Source: Planctomycetota bacterium
GTDB taxonomy: Bacteria > Planctomycetota > UBA1135 > GCA-002686595
Reading direction: 5' to 3'
Length of the DNA: 10,106 nucleotides
Assembly: GCA_013140785.1 (NCBI GenBank)
Contig: JABFRZ010000273.1
Span: 1-10,106 of the forward strand
The notes beneath the pieces were generated by a model that saw only the letters and a program-made list of their open reading frames with translations, had not been told where the DNA came from and did no database searches. This document shows positions 1 through 6,738 of the stretch, in pieces. The position numbers were made by a program, and so were the translations under genes. The first letter of the stretch is position 1. Each line of letters begins with the position of its first letter.

Positions 1-911
1 ACCACCGCGAGCGTGGCGAGGAGCAGCGCTCCGCCGAGCACGTGCGCGATCGAGAGCGCCCACTCGGCCGGCCCGATCTCGCCCGGCCGGAACCCGGCCC
101 AGGCCAGGCCGCCGAGGAGCAGCTGGACCAGCAGCAGCCCCGGCAGCAAGCGCAGACTGCGCGCCAGTCCTACATCGAGCTCGCCCTCCGCCGCGCGCAG
201 CGCCGCGGCGCGCCGCATCAAGGCTCCAGCGCTCGCCAACACGAAGAGCGCCCCGAGCCCATGCAACGCGAAGCGCAGCGTGCTGTCCGCGACCGGTTCC
301 GGGCGCAGCCCGTGCCGGTACCAGGCACCGAGCCCCGCTTGCGCGTAGGTCACTACCAGCGCCACCAGCGCAGCCCGGGCGAAGGCGCGGCGCTCCGCGT
401 AGGCCACGTGCGCCGCTCGTGCGGCCGCGCGCCACGCGGGCGAGAGCAGCGTCGCGTTCGCGCACAAGATCGCGAACACGAGCTGGGCCAGCGCGCCGTG
501 CAGGAAGGCGAGCTGGGGCGAATTCTCGAGCACGCGCAATCCACCGAGCGTGCCCTGCACGCACACCGCGAACAGGGCAACGGTCGCCCCGAGGCGTGCG
601 CTGCGGCGTGGGTCGCGCAGCCAGGCGAGCGCGAGACACGCGAGCGCGGACAGTCCGACCAGCACTCCGAACAGGCTGTGGCTGTGCTCGACGAACGTGG
701 CCGTGTCGCGGAACCACTTCTCGGCCGGGAAGAAGAGCAAGAAGTGCCCCTCGGCGATCAGCCAGCCGTCCACCGCCATGCCCGCCCCGAGCGTCGTCAC
801 CGAGCCACCGAAGAGCAGCAGCGGCACGGCGCACAGCGCGCACAGCAACGCCGAGCGCCAGGGCCAAGGCCCCGGCTCACGCGCTCCGGTGAGAACTAGG
901 GTGGCGCTCAC
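1..911 (-). CDS. ctaA: Heme A synthase, COX15/CtaA family (C-terminus cut by window edge)
   Basis: Converts heme O to heme A in the cytoplasmic membrane, the cofactor needed by the oxidase encoded just upstream. My own translation from GTG at 911 gives 303 codons with no stop before the edge. The N-terminal part carries the family block GGSVTTLGAGMAV (residues 35-47), followed by EHSH at 75-78. E75 and H78 match the conserved Glu-x-x-His of CtaA. Further conserved-type histidines lie at 138 (LHGALAQ), 217 (LHGLGA) and 290 (AHVLGGALL), consistent with the two four-helix halves each binding heme. At least seven hydrophobic helices are visible. Odd points: Ser79 stands where Arg usually follows the histidine, and the usual Pro-Asp-Trp after GMAV reads Asp-Gly-Trp. 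It starts 8 bases after the coxA stop, so it is very likely co-transcribed. The GTG start is inferred; no clear ribosome site is visible. Family call is firm, exact start less so. Confidence 0.87.
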   Translation of the reverse strand, partial: MSATLVLTGAREPGPWPWRSALLCALCAVPLLLFGGSVTTLGAGMAVDGWLIAEGHFLLFFPAEKWFRDTATFVEHSHSLFGVLVGLSALACLALAWLRDPRRSARLGATVALFAVCVQGTLGGLRVLENSPQLAFLHGALAQLVFAILCANATLLSPAWRAAARAAHVAYAERRAFARAALVALVVTYAQAGLGAWYRHGLRPEPVADSTLRFALHGLGALFVLASAGALMRRAAALRAAEGELDVGLARSLRLLPGLLLVQLLLGGLAWAGFRPGEIGPAEWALSIAHVLGGALLLATLAV

Positions 912-919
912 GCGTGGAA

Positions 920-2737
920 TCAGGTCGGCAAGCGCTGGGTCTGCGGCACGAAGTCCCTGGGCGCGTCGGGCACGCCGTACTCGTACGGCCCGTGGTGGAC
1001 GGCCAGCTGCCGGTCGAAATTGCCGTGGCCCGGCGGCGAGGGCGCTTCCCACTCCAGCGAAGCCGCGTTCCAGGGGTTCCGGCCGACGCGCTTGCCCCAG
1101 ACCATGCTGCCGAAGAAGTTCAGCACGAAGAACACCTGCCAGAAGAGCAACGCGAAGGCGCACAGCGAGATGAACTCGTTCACCGGCTGCAGGTGCGCGT
1201 ACGTCTCGTAGGCGTAGGGGTCGGCCGTGCGGCGCATCAAGCCGGCGAGACCCAGCTGGTGCATCATGTAGAAGACACCGTTCAGGAACACGAACGTGCC
1301 CACGAAGTGGATCTTGCCCAGCGTCTCGTTCATCGCGCGCCCGAACATCTTCGGGAACCAGTGATAGATGGCGCCGAAGATCGCCATCACCGAGCCGGCG
1401 AACACCACGTAGTGGAAGTGCGCGACGATGATGTAGGTGTCGTGGATGTAGATGTCGACCGGCGTGGAAGCCATCCAGATCCCGGAGAGCCCGCCGATGA
1501 TGAACATCGAGACGAACGAGAGCGCGAACAGCATCGCGCTCGTCAGCTGGATGCGCGCGCCCCACAGCGTCCCGAGCCAGTTGAAGACCTTCACCGCCGA
1601 GGGCAGCGCGATCATGAGGGTGGCGGTCATGAAGACCAGGCCGACCGACGGGTTCATGCCCGACATGAACATGTGGTGGCCCCACACGATGAAGCCGAGC
1701 CCCGCGATGCCGGCCATCGAGTAGGCCATCGGCTTGTAGCCGAAGATCGGCTTGCGCGCATGCACGGCGAGGATGTCGGACACGAAACCCATCGCCGGAA
1801 CCACCAGGATGTAGACGGCGGGGTGGCTGTAGAACCAGAAGAGGTGCTGCCACAGCAGCGGGTGCCCGCCGGCCGCGTTGCCGAGCGTCTCGGGGCTCGT
1901 GCCGTTGATGACCACGCCCGTGGGCGTGAAGAAGCCGGCGTCGAAGACGCGGTCGAAGAGCTGCATGAAGCTGGCCGCCGTCAGCACGGGCAGCGCGAAG
2001 AGCTGCAGCAGCGCCGCGATCAGCAGGCCCCAGATCGAGAGCGGCAGCCGGAAGAACGTCATGCCCGGCGCGCGCATCTTGACGATCGTGGTCACGTAGT
2101 TGACCGCGCCCATCATCGACGACACGCCCACGAAGGTGAGCGAGAGCAGCCACCAGTTCTGGCCCCAGTTCGAGCCCGGCGCCGCGGCCTCGATGGTCGA
2201 GAGCGGCGGATACGAGGTCCAGCCCGCGGCGGGGCCGCCACCCTCGGCTCCGAACGAGATCAGGATGCAAGCGATGCCCGGCCACCAGAACCAGTACCCG
2301 AGCATGTTCAGGCGCGGGAAGGCCATGTCCGGCGCGCCGATCATAAGCGGGATCAGGTAGTTGCCGAAGGTGCCGGTGAGCAGCGGGATGATCACGAAGA
2401 AGATCATCAGCGTCCCGTGCATCGTGAAGAGCATCGTGTAGCCCTCCGGCGTGGTGACGCCGCCCGTCTCCGGGAAGAGCAGGCGCCCGAGCACCGGCAT
2501 CTCGGTCCACGGATAGGCGAGCTGCCAGCGGATGGCCATCGCCATCAGTCCGCCGAAGAGCAGCATCACCAGGCCCGTGAAGAGGAACTGCAGCCCGATG
2601 ACCTTGTGGTCGGTCGAGAAGATGTACTTGCGGACGAAGCCGAGCTCGTGGTGCTCGTGGGTGGTGTGAACCGTGCCCGGCGGATCGATGCCGAGCGGCC
2701 GGGCGGCGTGGGGGGCGGCGGGCGCGTGCGTGCTCAT
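920..2737 (-). CDS. coxA: Cytochrome c oxidase subunit I, heme-copper oxidase type A2
   Basis: Catalytic subunit of an aa3-type terminal oxidase; reduces O2 to water and pumps protons across the cytoplasmic membrane. The 605-residue product has about twelve helices. Visible ligands: H107 (TMHGTL) and H442 for heme a, H440 for heme a3 (VAHFHYV, 439-445), and CuB ligands H305, H354 and H355. Y309 in YSHPAVY (303-309) is the expected cross-linked tyrosine. The D-channel entrance Asp is D137 (GAPDMAFPRLN), and the K-channel lysine is K383 (SAVKVFNW). The glutamate that ends the D-channel in A1 enzymes is absent; the Tyr-Ser of YSHP replaces it, which defines type A2. There is no fused subunit III. 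It begins 13 bases after the coxB stop and belongs to the same operon. The ATG is supported by the STDHK motif (residues 41-45) at the usual distance, though the ribosome site is weak. Confidence 0.97.
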   Translation of the reverse strand: MSTHAPAAPHAARPLGIDPPGTVHTTHEHHELGFVRKYIFSTDHKVIGLQFLFTGLVMLLFGGLMAMAIRWQLAYPWTEMPVLGRLLFPETGGVTTPEGYTMLFTMHGTLMIFFVIIPLLTGTFGNYLIPLMIGAPDMAFPRLNMLGYWFWWPGIACILISFGAEGGGPAAGWTSYPPLSTIEAAAPGSNWGQNWWLLSLTFVGVSSMMGAVNYVTTIVKMRAPGMTFFRLPLSIWGLLIAALLQLFALPVLTAASFMQLFDRVFDAGFFTPTGVVINGTSPETLGNAAGGHPLLWQHLFWFYSHPAVYILVVPAMGFVSDILAVHARKPIFGYKPMAYSMAGIAGLGFIVWGHHMFMSGMNPSVGLVFMTATLMIALPSAVKVFNWLGTLWGARIQLTSAMLFALSFVSMFIIGGLSGIWMASTPVDIYIHDTYIIVAHFHYVVFAGSVMAIFGAIYHWFPKMFGRAMNETLGKIHFVGTFVFLNGVFYMMHQLGLAGLMRRTADPYAYETYAHLQPVNEFISLCAFALLFWQVFFVLNFFGSMVWGKRVGRNPWNAASLEWEAPSPPGHGNFDRQLAVHHGPYEYGVPDAPRDFVPQTQRLPT

Positions 2738-2750
2738 GGGCGGTGCGAAG

Positions 2751-3539
2751 CTACTCCGTGGCGTACAGGGCGGCGCGCTTGGCGGCGAGCCACGTGTCGA
2801 ACTCGTCCTTGGGCAGGACGTGGATCCGTCCGGCCATCTTGTAGTGGCCCCAGCCGCACAGCTCGGCGCAGATGAGGTCGTAGTCGCCGGGTTGCGTGGC
2901 CTCGAACCACACCGGGATCTCCATGCCGGGCACAGCGTCTTGCTTCAGGCGGAAGACGGGCACGAAGAAGCTGTGCAGGACGTCGCGGCTCTTCAGGCGG
3001 AAGACCACCTTCGTGTCGGCCGGCACCGTGATGTCGTAGGGCACCTCGATCACGTCCGCGCCCTGGAAGTTGCCCTGCGCGTCTGGATAGCGCACACGCC
3101 AGTCGAACTGGCTCGCGTACACCTCCATCAGCGGCTTCTCGACCGTGTAGGGCCCCTCCTCGGGGAAGTTGAGTTTCACGTCCGACCAGGCCTCCATCTG
3201 CGAGAAGGCCACGAAGATCATGAGCAGGGCCGGGATCGCGGTCCACACCAGCTCGAGCGTGTGATTGCCGTGCGTGTAGACCGCGCGCGTCGGGTCGCGC
3301 TTGCTATAGCGGAAGACGAACCACACCAGCAGGAGCTCGGTGCCAACGAAGGTCACCGTGACCATCCACAGGATCACGTAGAAGAGGTTGTCGATGCCCG
3401 CTCCGTAGGAGCTGACGATCGGCGGGAACCACAGGCCCCACTCCTCGGCCTTCACGAAGGTCCAGACTCCGAGCACCGGCACCGCCAGGAGCAGGAGCGT
3501 GGTCAGGACGCGCAACAGGAAGTGCTTGAGACCCGCCAT
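2751..3539 (-). CDS. coxB: Cytochrome c oxidase subunit II (CuA subunit)
   Basis: Takes electrons from cytochrome c through the binuclear CuA centre and passes them to subunit I. The 262-residue product starts with a hydrophobic export segment (about 6-28), followed by two membrane helices (about 52-77 and 94-114) and a periplasmic cupredoxin domain. All CuA ligands are present: H189 (DVLHSFFVP), C224, E226, C228, H232 and M235 within CAELCGWGHYKM (224-235). The aromatic electron-entry region appears as QFDWRVRYP (144-152). The protein stops about 27 residues after the CuA site, so there is no fused cytochrome c domain and this is not a caa3-type subunit II. The reading frame stays open far upstream, but the ATG at 3539 is chosen because it follows the previous gene's TAG by 2 bases, has GGGAGG upstream and gives a proper signal sequence. 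Confidence 0.96.
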   Translation of the reverse strand: MAGLKHFLLRVLTTLLLLAVPVLGVWTFVKAEEWGLWFPPIVSSYGAGIDNLFYVILWMVTVTFVGTELLLVWFVFRYSKRDPTRAVYTHGNHTLELVWTAIPALLMIFVAFSQMEAWSDVKLNFPEEGPYTVEKPLMEVYASQFDWRVRYPDAQGNFQGADVIEVPYDITVPADTKVVFRLKSRDVLHSFFVPVFRLKQDAVPGMEIPVWFEATQPGDYDLICAELCGWGHYKMAGRIHVLPKDEFDTWLAAKRAALYATE

Positions 3540-3541
3540 GG

Positions 3542-4936
3542 CTACTTCGCCTCCCTTTCGTGGCCGCCGTCGTGTGAAGCCACGGCCGAATGCGTCGAAA
3601 GCGTGCGCACGAAGAAGACCAGATCCCAGAGGTCGCTCTCGTTCAACGTGCGCTGCGCGCCGTTCTCGGAGATGGTCATGCCGAAGTGCTCGGGCATCGG
3701 CGTGCCGTTGATGCCTGCGTAGATGCGGCGAAAGAGGTCGATCGGGCGGCGTCCAAAGCGGAACACGCCGCGCGTCAGGTCGCGCGGCTGGATCTGGTTG
3801 CCCCACTCGTCCTTGGCGTACTCCTTGCCTTCCTTGCCGGGCTCCCAGGCCGAGACGCCGCCGCCGCGCCCGTCGGGCCCGTGGCAGCTGACGCAGTTCG
3901 CTCCGCCCTTCTCGCCGGCGGTCGTGAACAGCGCGCGGCCGTGGGCGATGCGCTCGGACGTGGGCTCGGGGACCTCGCCCGCGTAGGTGATGAAGAACTC
4001 GGAAGCCTCGCGCCAGCGCTCGACGACCAGGTCGTAGTTCTCGCGCACGTTGTCGAAGTTGAGACCCTCCTCGGGCGCGTAGAAGGACACGAGCAGGCCC
4101 TCGGTCTCACCGCGGATGGCGAGCAGACGCACGTAGTCCACCAGGCCGTGCAGCTGCGCGTCGGTGAAGCGCCGAAAGGACGGCATGGCCGTGGTGTAGA
4201 TGCCCTCGGTCAGGACGCGAAACAGGTCCTCGTGGCGCGGGCGCGCCTTGCCCTTCAGGGCCGTGAACTTGAAGACGCCCTTGCGGTAGTCGCGCGGGCG
4301 CGGCTCGAGGAACGAGCTGGTGGAACCGTTGCCCCCGCCCTCGGCACCGTGGCAGTGGTAGCACTGGTTGCTGTAGAAGGACGCGGAGTTGGCCAGCGTC
4401 GGGTAGTAGTTCTCGAAGCGGAAGAGCGCTTCCTCGCGCCACGTGACCTTCTGGCCGTCAGCGGTGGTCAGGTATTCGGCGTCGGGTCCGCCGGCCGGGA
4501 TGTCCGCGCGCAGGGCCTGCCAACGCGCCCATAGGTCGTCGGCGAAGCGCGGGCGGTCGAGCGCGTCGAACTCGCCGGCCCGGATGGCCGCGAGCTGCTG
4601 GCGATAGGCGGCGCGGTTGCTCGCGACCAGCGCACTCCAGCCAGCCTCGTCGGCCTTGACGTGGTCCTCGCCCCAGTAGTTCGGATCGAAGCCGCCCTCG
4701 AGCCACTCGGCCGCGGCCAGGTAGCGCGGGCCAGCCGGGGTGCCGAACATCAGCTCGAGCGCACCCTCGAGCTGGGCCTGGGCCCCGAGATCGCCGGCCA
4801 GGTCGGGGTTCTTGTCCACGGCCGGCCGGTTGAGGGAGTAGCGCAGCTCGGGCACCTTCGGCTCGAACCTGCAGGCCAGGGAGGACAGCGCGGCCGCCGC
4901 GAGGAGGGCGGCGCTTCGGTGGCAGCGCTCGATCAT
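3542..4936 (-). CDS. Diheme cytochrome c lipoprotein, probable electron donor to the oxidase
   Basis: Exported c-type cytochrome of 464 residues. The N-terminus has a hydrophobic signal (about 8-21) ending in SLAC, so C22 is a likely lipidated cysteine tethering it to the membrane. Residues 23-185 form a region I do not recognise. Two heme sites follow: CYHCH (192-196) with likely axial M251 (TTAMPSF), and CVSCH (348-352) with likely axial M414 (GTPMPEH). The two heme domains share a repeated pattern, PRD...RGVF.F (214-224 and 384-394) then DLFR and the Met loop, so they arose by internal duplication. It is the first gene of the oxidase operon, 2 bases before coxB. CoxB lacks its own heme c, so donation of electrons to CuA is a reasonable inference. 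The ATG at 4936 is preferred over a TTG at 4993 because it places the lipoprotein signal at the terminus. Specific partner unproven. Confidence 0.9.
   Translation of the reverse strand: MIERCHRSAALLAAAALSSLACRFEPKVPELRYSLNRPAVDKNPDLAGDLGAQAQLEGALELMFGTPAGPRYLAAAEWLEGGFDPNYWGEDHVKADEAGWSALVASNRAAYRQQLAAIRAGEFDALDRPRFADDLWARWQALRADIPAGGPDAEYLTTADGQKVTWREEALFRFENYYPTLANSASFYSNQCYHCHGAEGGGNGSTSSFLEPRPRDYRKGVFKFTALKGKARPRHEDLFRVLTEGIYTTAMPSFRRFTDAQLHGLVDYVRLLAIRGETEGLLVSFYAPEEGLNFDNVRENYDLVVERWREASEFFITYAGEVPEPTSERIAHGRALFTTAGEKGGANCVSCHGPDGRGGGVSAWEPGKEGKEYAKDEWGNQIQPRDLTRGVFRFGRRPIDLFRRIYAGINGTPMPEHFGMTISENGAQRTLNESDLWDLVFFVRTLSTHSAVASHDGGHEREAK
3550..3555 (-). promoter_or_regulatory. Ribosome binding site of coxB
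   Basis: GGGAGG on the minus strand, 10 bases before the ATG at 3539. It lies inside the last codons of the upstream cytochrome gene, so translation of the two is probably coupled. It decides the coxB start against the much longer open frame that continues upstream. Confidence 0.6.
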
Positions 4937-5133
4937 GCCGGAGAGACTCGCTGGGGCAGGAAGCGCTCGCACAGGCGAAGCGCGACTCGCCAAGGGTTGA
5001 GGCAGGGGCTGGGACGCGCCCGGAAGGGCGAGTCAAGCGGGGCAGTCTGCCCAGGCAAGTGGCCAAGTCAAGCCAGGGGGTCCCAGCCCGAGATTCTCCG
5101 TCTCCGTCCGAGGCCTACAGAGACGTTCGGAGA
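4937..5133 (-). promoter_or_regulatory. Repeat-rich gap, probable promoter region of the oxidase operon
   Basis: The largest non-coding stretch in the window, between the end of the sigma-factor operon and the cytochrome gene. It holds a direct repeat AGTCAAGC at 5031-5038 and 5066-5073, 35 bases apart. On the minus strand each reads GCTTGACT, resembling a -35 TTGAC box, but no matching -10 box is evident. A perfect 10-base inverted repeat, GGGCTGGGAC at 5006-5015 and GTCCCAGCCC at 5080-5089, encloses both. Two short hairpins lie between: 5017-5030 (5-bp stem, GGAA loop on the plus strand) and 5040-5052 (5-bp stem, 3-base loop). None has a T-run, so a terminator for the upstream operon is not established. 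Promoter function is inferred from position. Confidence 0.4.
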
Positions 5134-5538
5134 TCAGGGCTCGAGTCGGTCGGCCGGCTCGGACCTGGAGTGCGGCGCGGCAGGGCCGGCTCTCGCAGAG
5201 CGCCGGGAATGCGCCATCTCGAGCAGGCCCAGCAGGCACCCGAGCAAGGCTCCGATCAGGATCACGCCGCGCTCCCCCGCCGGAGTGTCGCGCGGCATCA
5301 GGAGCGCGATCGGGATCGGCCCCGCGAAGATCCCGGCCAGCCAGGCCCAGGCGGGCGCGACCGAGAGGACGCGCATCAGCCCCCAGACCGAGATCCCGTA
5401 CAGCCAGCCGACCACCAGCCCAGCCAGTCGATTGCTGCCCGGGTTCATCTGGAACAGCGCGAGACCTAGGAAAGCCCCACCCAGCCCCGACGGCACGAGG
5501 AGCATCGCGACGGTCTTCTTCCAGGCTCGCTTCAGCAT
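5134..5538 (-). CDS. Small four-helix membrane protein, third gene of the sigma operon
   Basis: I do not recognise this 134-residue protein. It begins with a basic segment (MLKRAWKK) and has four hydrophobic stretches at about 9-29, 37-57, 63-83 and 90-107, with a polar, Arg/Ser/Pro-rich tail (110-134) that probably faces the cytoplasm. Glycines are frequent in the helices and there is no obvious catalytic or metal-binding motif. The ATG at 5538 has AGGGA seven bases upstream, overlapping the anti-sigma gene's TAG stop, which lies 10 bases before the start. The gene is therefore surely in the same operon. Position suggests a role in sensing or in the response governed by the sigma/anti-sigma pair, but this is only inference. 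The frame is open upstream of 5538, inside the anti-sigma gene, and that extension is rejected as a shadow. Confidence 0.75.
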   Translation of the reverse strand: MLKRAWKKTVAMLLVPSGLGGAFLGLALFQMNPGSNRLAGLVVGWLYGISVWGLMRVLSVAPAWAWLAGIFAGPIPIALLMPRDTPAGERGVILIGALLGCLLGLLEMAHSRRSARAGPAAPHSRSEPADRLEP

Positions 5539-5548
5539 GGGTGGTTCC

Positions 5549-6052
5549 CTAGGAAAGGCCGCGGGAAAGGCTGCCGAGGCCGCGCACGACGTCCGACCAT
5601 CTCGGGAGCTCCACGAACACGCGCTCGAGGGCCGCGCGCTGCCCGAACCCGGCCGCGAAGCCCACGCGCTTCTCGAGCAACGCCAGCATGAGCACCGCCG
5701 CCGCGGCCGCGGCAAGTCCAAGCGCCCAGCCGCGCATCGCCGGTGTACGACGCCAGAGAGCGAGCGTGTGCCGGCGTGCCATCGGAGACGGGCCGATGCG
5801 CGCGAGCACTGCGCCTGCAACCTGCGCGGCATCGATCTCGGTCCCCTCCGAGGCCGCGGCGCGAATCGTCCCGAGCAAGCGCTCGTGCAGCACGAGTGCG
5901 TCCCGGCAGGGCGCGCAAGCCTCCAGATGTCCGCGGTCCCGAGCCTCGTCGAGCTTCGCGAGCGCACCGTCGGCGAGATCCGGGAGGCGCGCCTGGACGC
6001 GTTCGCAGGCGGGAGTAGGGTTCGCGTGCGCCGTGTTCGTCAACTTCGCCAT
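5549..6052 (-). CDS. Transmembrane zinc-finger anti-sigma factor
   Basis: Predicted to hold the adjacent ECF sigma factor inactive at the membrane until a signal arrives. The 167-residue product has an N-terminal zinc anti-sigma (ZAS / zf-HC2 type) domain with C16 and the H42-x3-C46-x2-C49 signature (GHLEACAPC), in the usual context of a short helical region. One membrane helix follows at about 107-126 (alanine/leucine-rich), then a short outer segment of about 40 residues with no recognisable sensor domain. The start ATG lies 5 bases after the sigma-factor stop, the standard sigma-then-anti-sigma arrangement. The downstream membrane protein follows after 10 bases. What triggers release of the sigma factor cannot be read from the sequence. 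The family call rests on the motif, topology and position together. Confidence 0.87.
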   Translation of the reverse strand: MAKLTNTAHANPTPACERVQARLPDLADGALAKLDEARDRGHLEACAPCRDALVLHERLLGTIRAAASEGTEIDAAQVAGAVLARIGPSPMARRHTLALWRRTPAMRGWALGLAAAAAAVLMLALLEKRVGFAAGFGQRAALERVFVELPRWSDVVRGLGSLSRGLS

Positions 6053-6057
6053 GGGAG

Positions 6058-6738
6058 TCAGGCGGGCGTCCCGCGCGTAGGAGCCAAGGCTTGCTTGAGC
6101 CGCTGTAGGCCCTGGTAGTAGTTGGCACGCGAGGCCTCCTCGGTGATCCCGAGCAGGACCGCGATCTCGGCGTGGCTGAGCTCGTGGTTCACGCGCAGGT
6201 CGACGACCTCTCGCTGGCGCGCCGGCAGCGCGGCCATGCGCGCACGCAGCCGCGCGAGTTCATCGCGCTGCTCCAAGAGCTCGGCCTCCCCCGATGTGCC
6301 GTCGGTCTCGGGCTCGGCTGCGTCCTCGAGCATGCGCTCGAACCCGCGCCGATGCCGGGCGCGCGCCAGATTGAGCGCGATCGAGAGCAGCCAGGCCCGC
6401 AGGCGCAGAGGCTCGCGCAGCCGGGCCAGGTTCTGGTAGGCGCGCAGCCAAGTCTCCTGCAGCACTTCGCGGGCGTCTTCCCGGTTCGAGAGCGAAGAGC
6501 GCAGCGTTGCGAGCAGCGGTCCGGAGTGGCGCTCGAGCAGGACATGGAAGGCGTCGCGCTCCCCCGCCAGAACGCGCGCGATGGCTTCGGACTCGTCCAC
6601 GGGAGGGGGCGAAGGCTGCGGAGGCACGGCGGCGGCGGAGGTGAAAGGAAAAAAGTCACGGCCCACGAAATCGACCCGGCCGGAGCGCCGAACGCCGGGC
6701 TGCGGCCCTGGTTTCCTATCATTCCGCGCGACTCCCAT
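6058..6738 (-). CDS. ECF-family RNA polymerase sigma factor (sigma-70 family, group 4)
   Basis: Directs RNA polymerase to a specific set of promoters. Region 2 spans about residues 62-132 (AFHVLLERHSG, then DAREVLQETWLRAYQNL and RAWLLSIALNLAR). Region 4 covers about 170-218, with LPARQREVVDLR and the helix-turn-helix HAEIAVLLGITEEASRANYY. Regions 1.1 and 3 are absent, as expected for ECF factors. The start is uncertain. ATG at 6738 has a GGGGGA stretch 6 bases upstream, but it adds about 47 residues rich in Pro/Arg that do not look like a sigma domain. In-frame GTG codons at 6666, 6627 and 6600 would give a more typical length; GTG 6600 begins just before the conserved part. The gene leads a three-gene operon with its anti-sigma factor. 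Autoregulation is common in such operons but not shown here. Confidence 0.9.
   Translation of the reverse strand: MGVARNDRKPGPQPGVRRSGRVDFVGRDFFPFTSAAAVPPQPSPPPVDESEAIARVLAGERDAFHVLLERHSGPLLATLRSSLSNREDAREVLQETWLRAYQNLARLREPLRLRAWLLSIALNLARARHRRGFERMLEDAAEPETDGTSGEAELLEQRDELARLRARMAALPARQREVVDLRVNHELSHAEIAVLLGITEEASRANYYQGLQRLKQALAPTRGTPA

Noticed and set aside
42..899. 285-codon plus-strand open frame over the left end
   Set aside because: The minus strand encodes a clear heme A synthase here; the plus product is Arg/Gln/Glu-rich without domains.
914..2875. 653-codon open frame on the plus strand opposite coxA
   Set aside because: It lies exactly antisense to an unmistakable coxA, and its product is a His/Arg/Glu-rich low-complexity chain typical of shadows of GC-biased genes.
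2673..3722. Plus-strand open frame opposite coxB
   Set aside because: Antisense to coxB with all CuA ligands intact; composition is that of a shadow frame.
3540..3806. N-terminal extension of coxB by 89 residues
   Set aside because: It overlaps the cytochrome gene in another frame, is Arg-rich, and would bury the signal sequence and ribosome site of the ATG at 3539.
3590..4534. Plus-strand open frame opposite the diheme cytochrome
   Set aside because: Antisense to a gene with two CxxCH sites and a lipobox; no recognisable motif of its own.
6717..6722. TATCAT as a -10 box for ygfZ
   Set aside because: No -35 element at a suitable distance and the ATG is only 14 bases further on; too weak to annotate.
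6581..6736. 52-residue N-terminal extension of YgfZ
   Set aside because: Low-complexity, Lys/Arg/Gly-rich, overlaps the sigma gene, and the family's N-terminus begins near MDRPPLLDFH.
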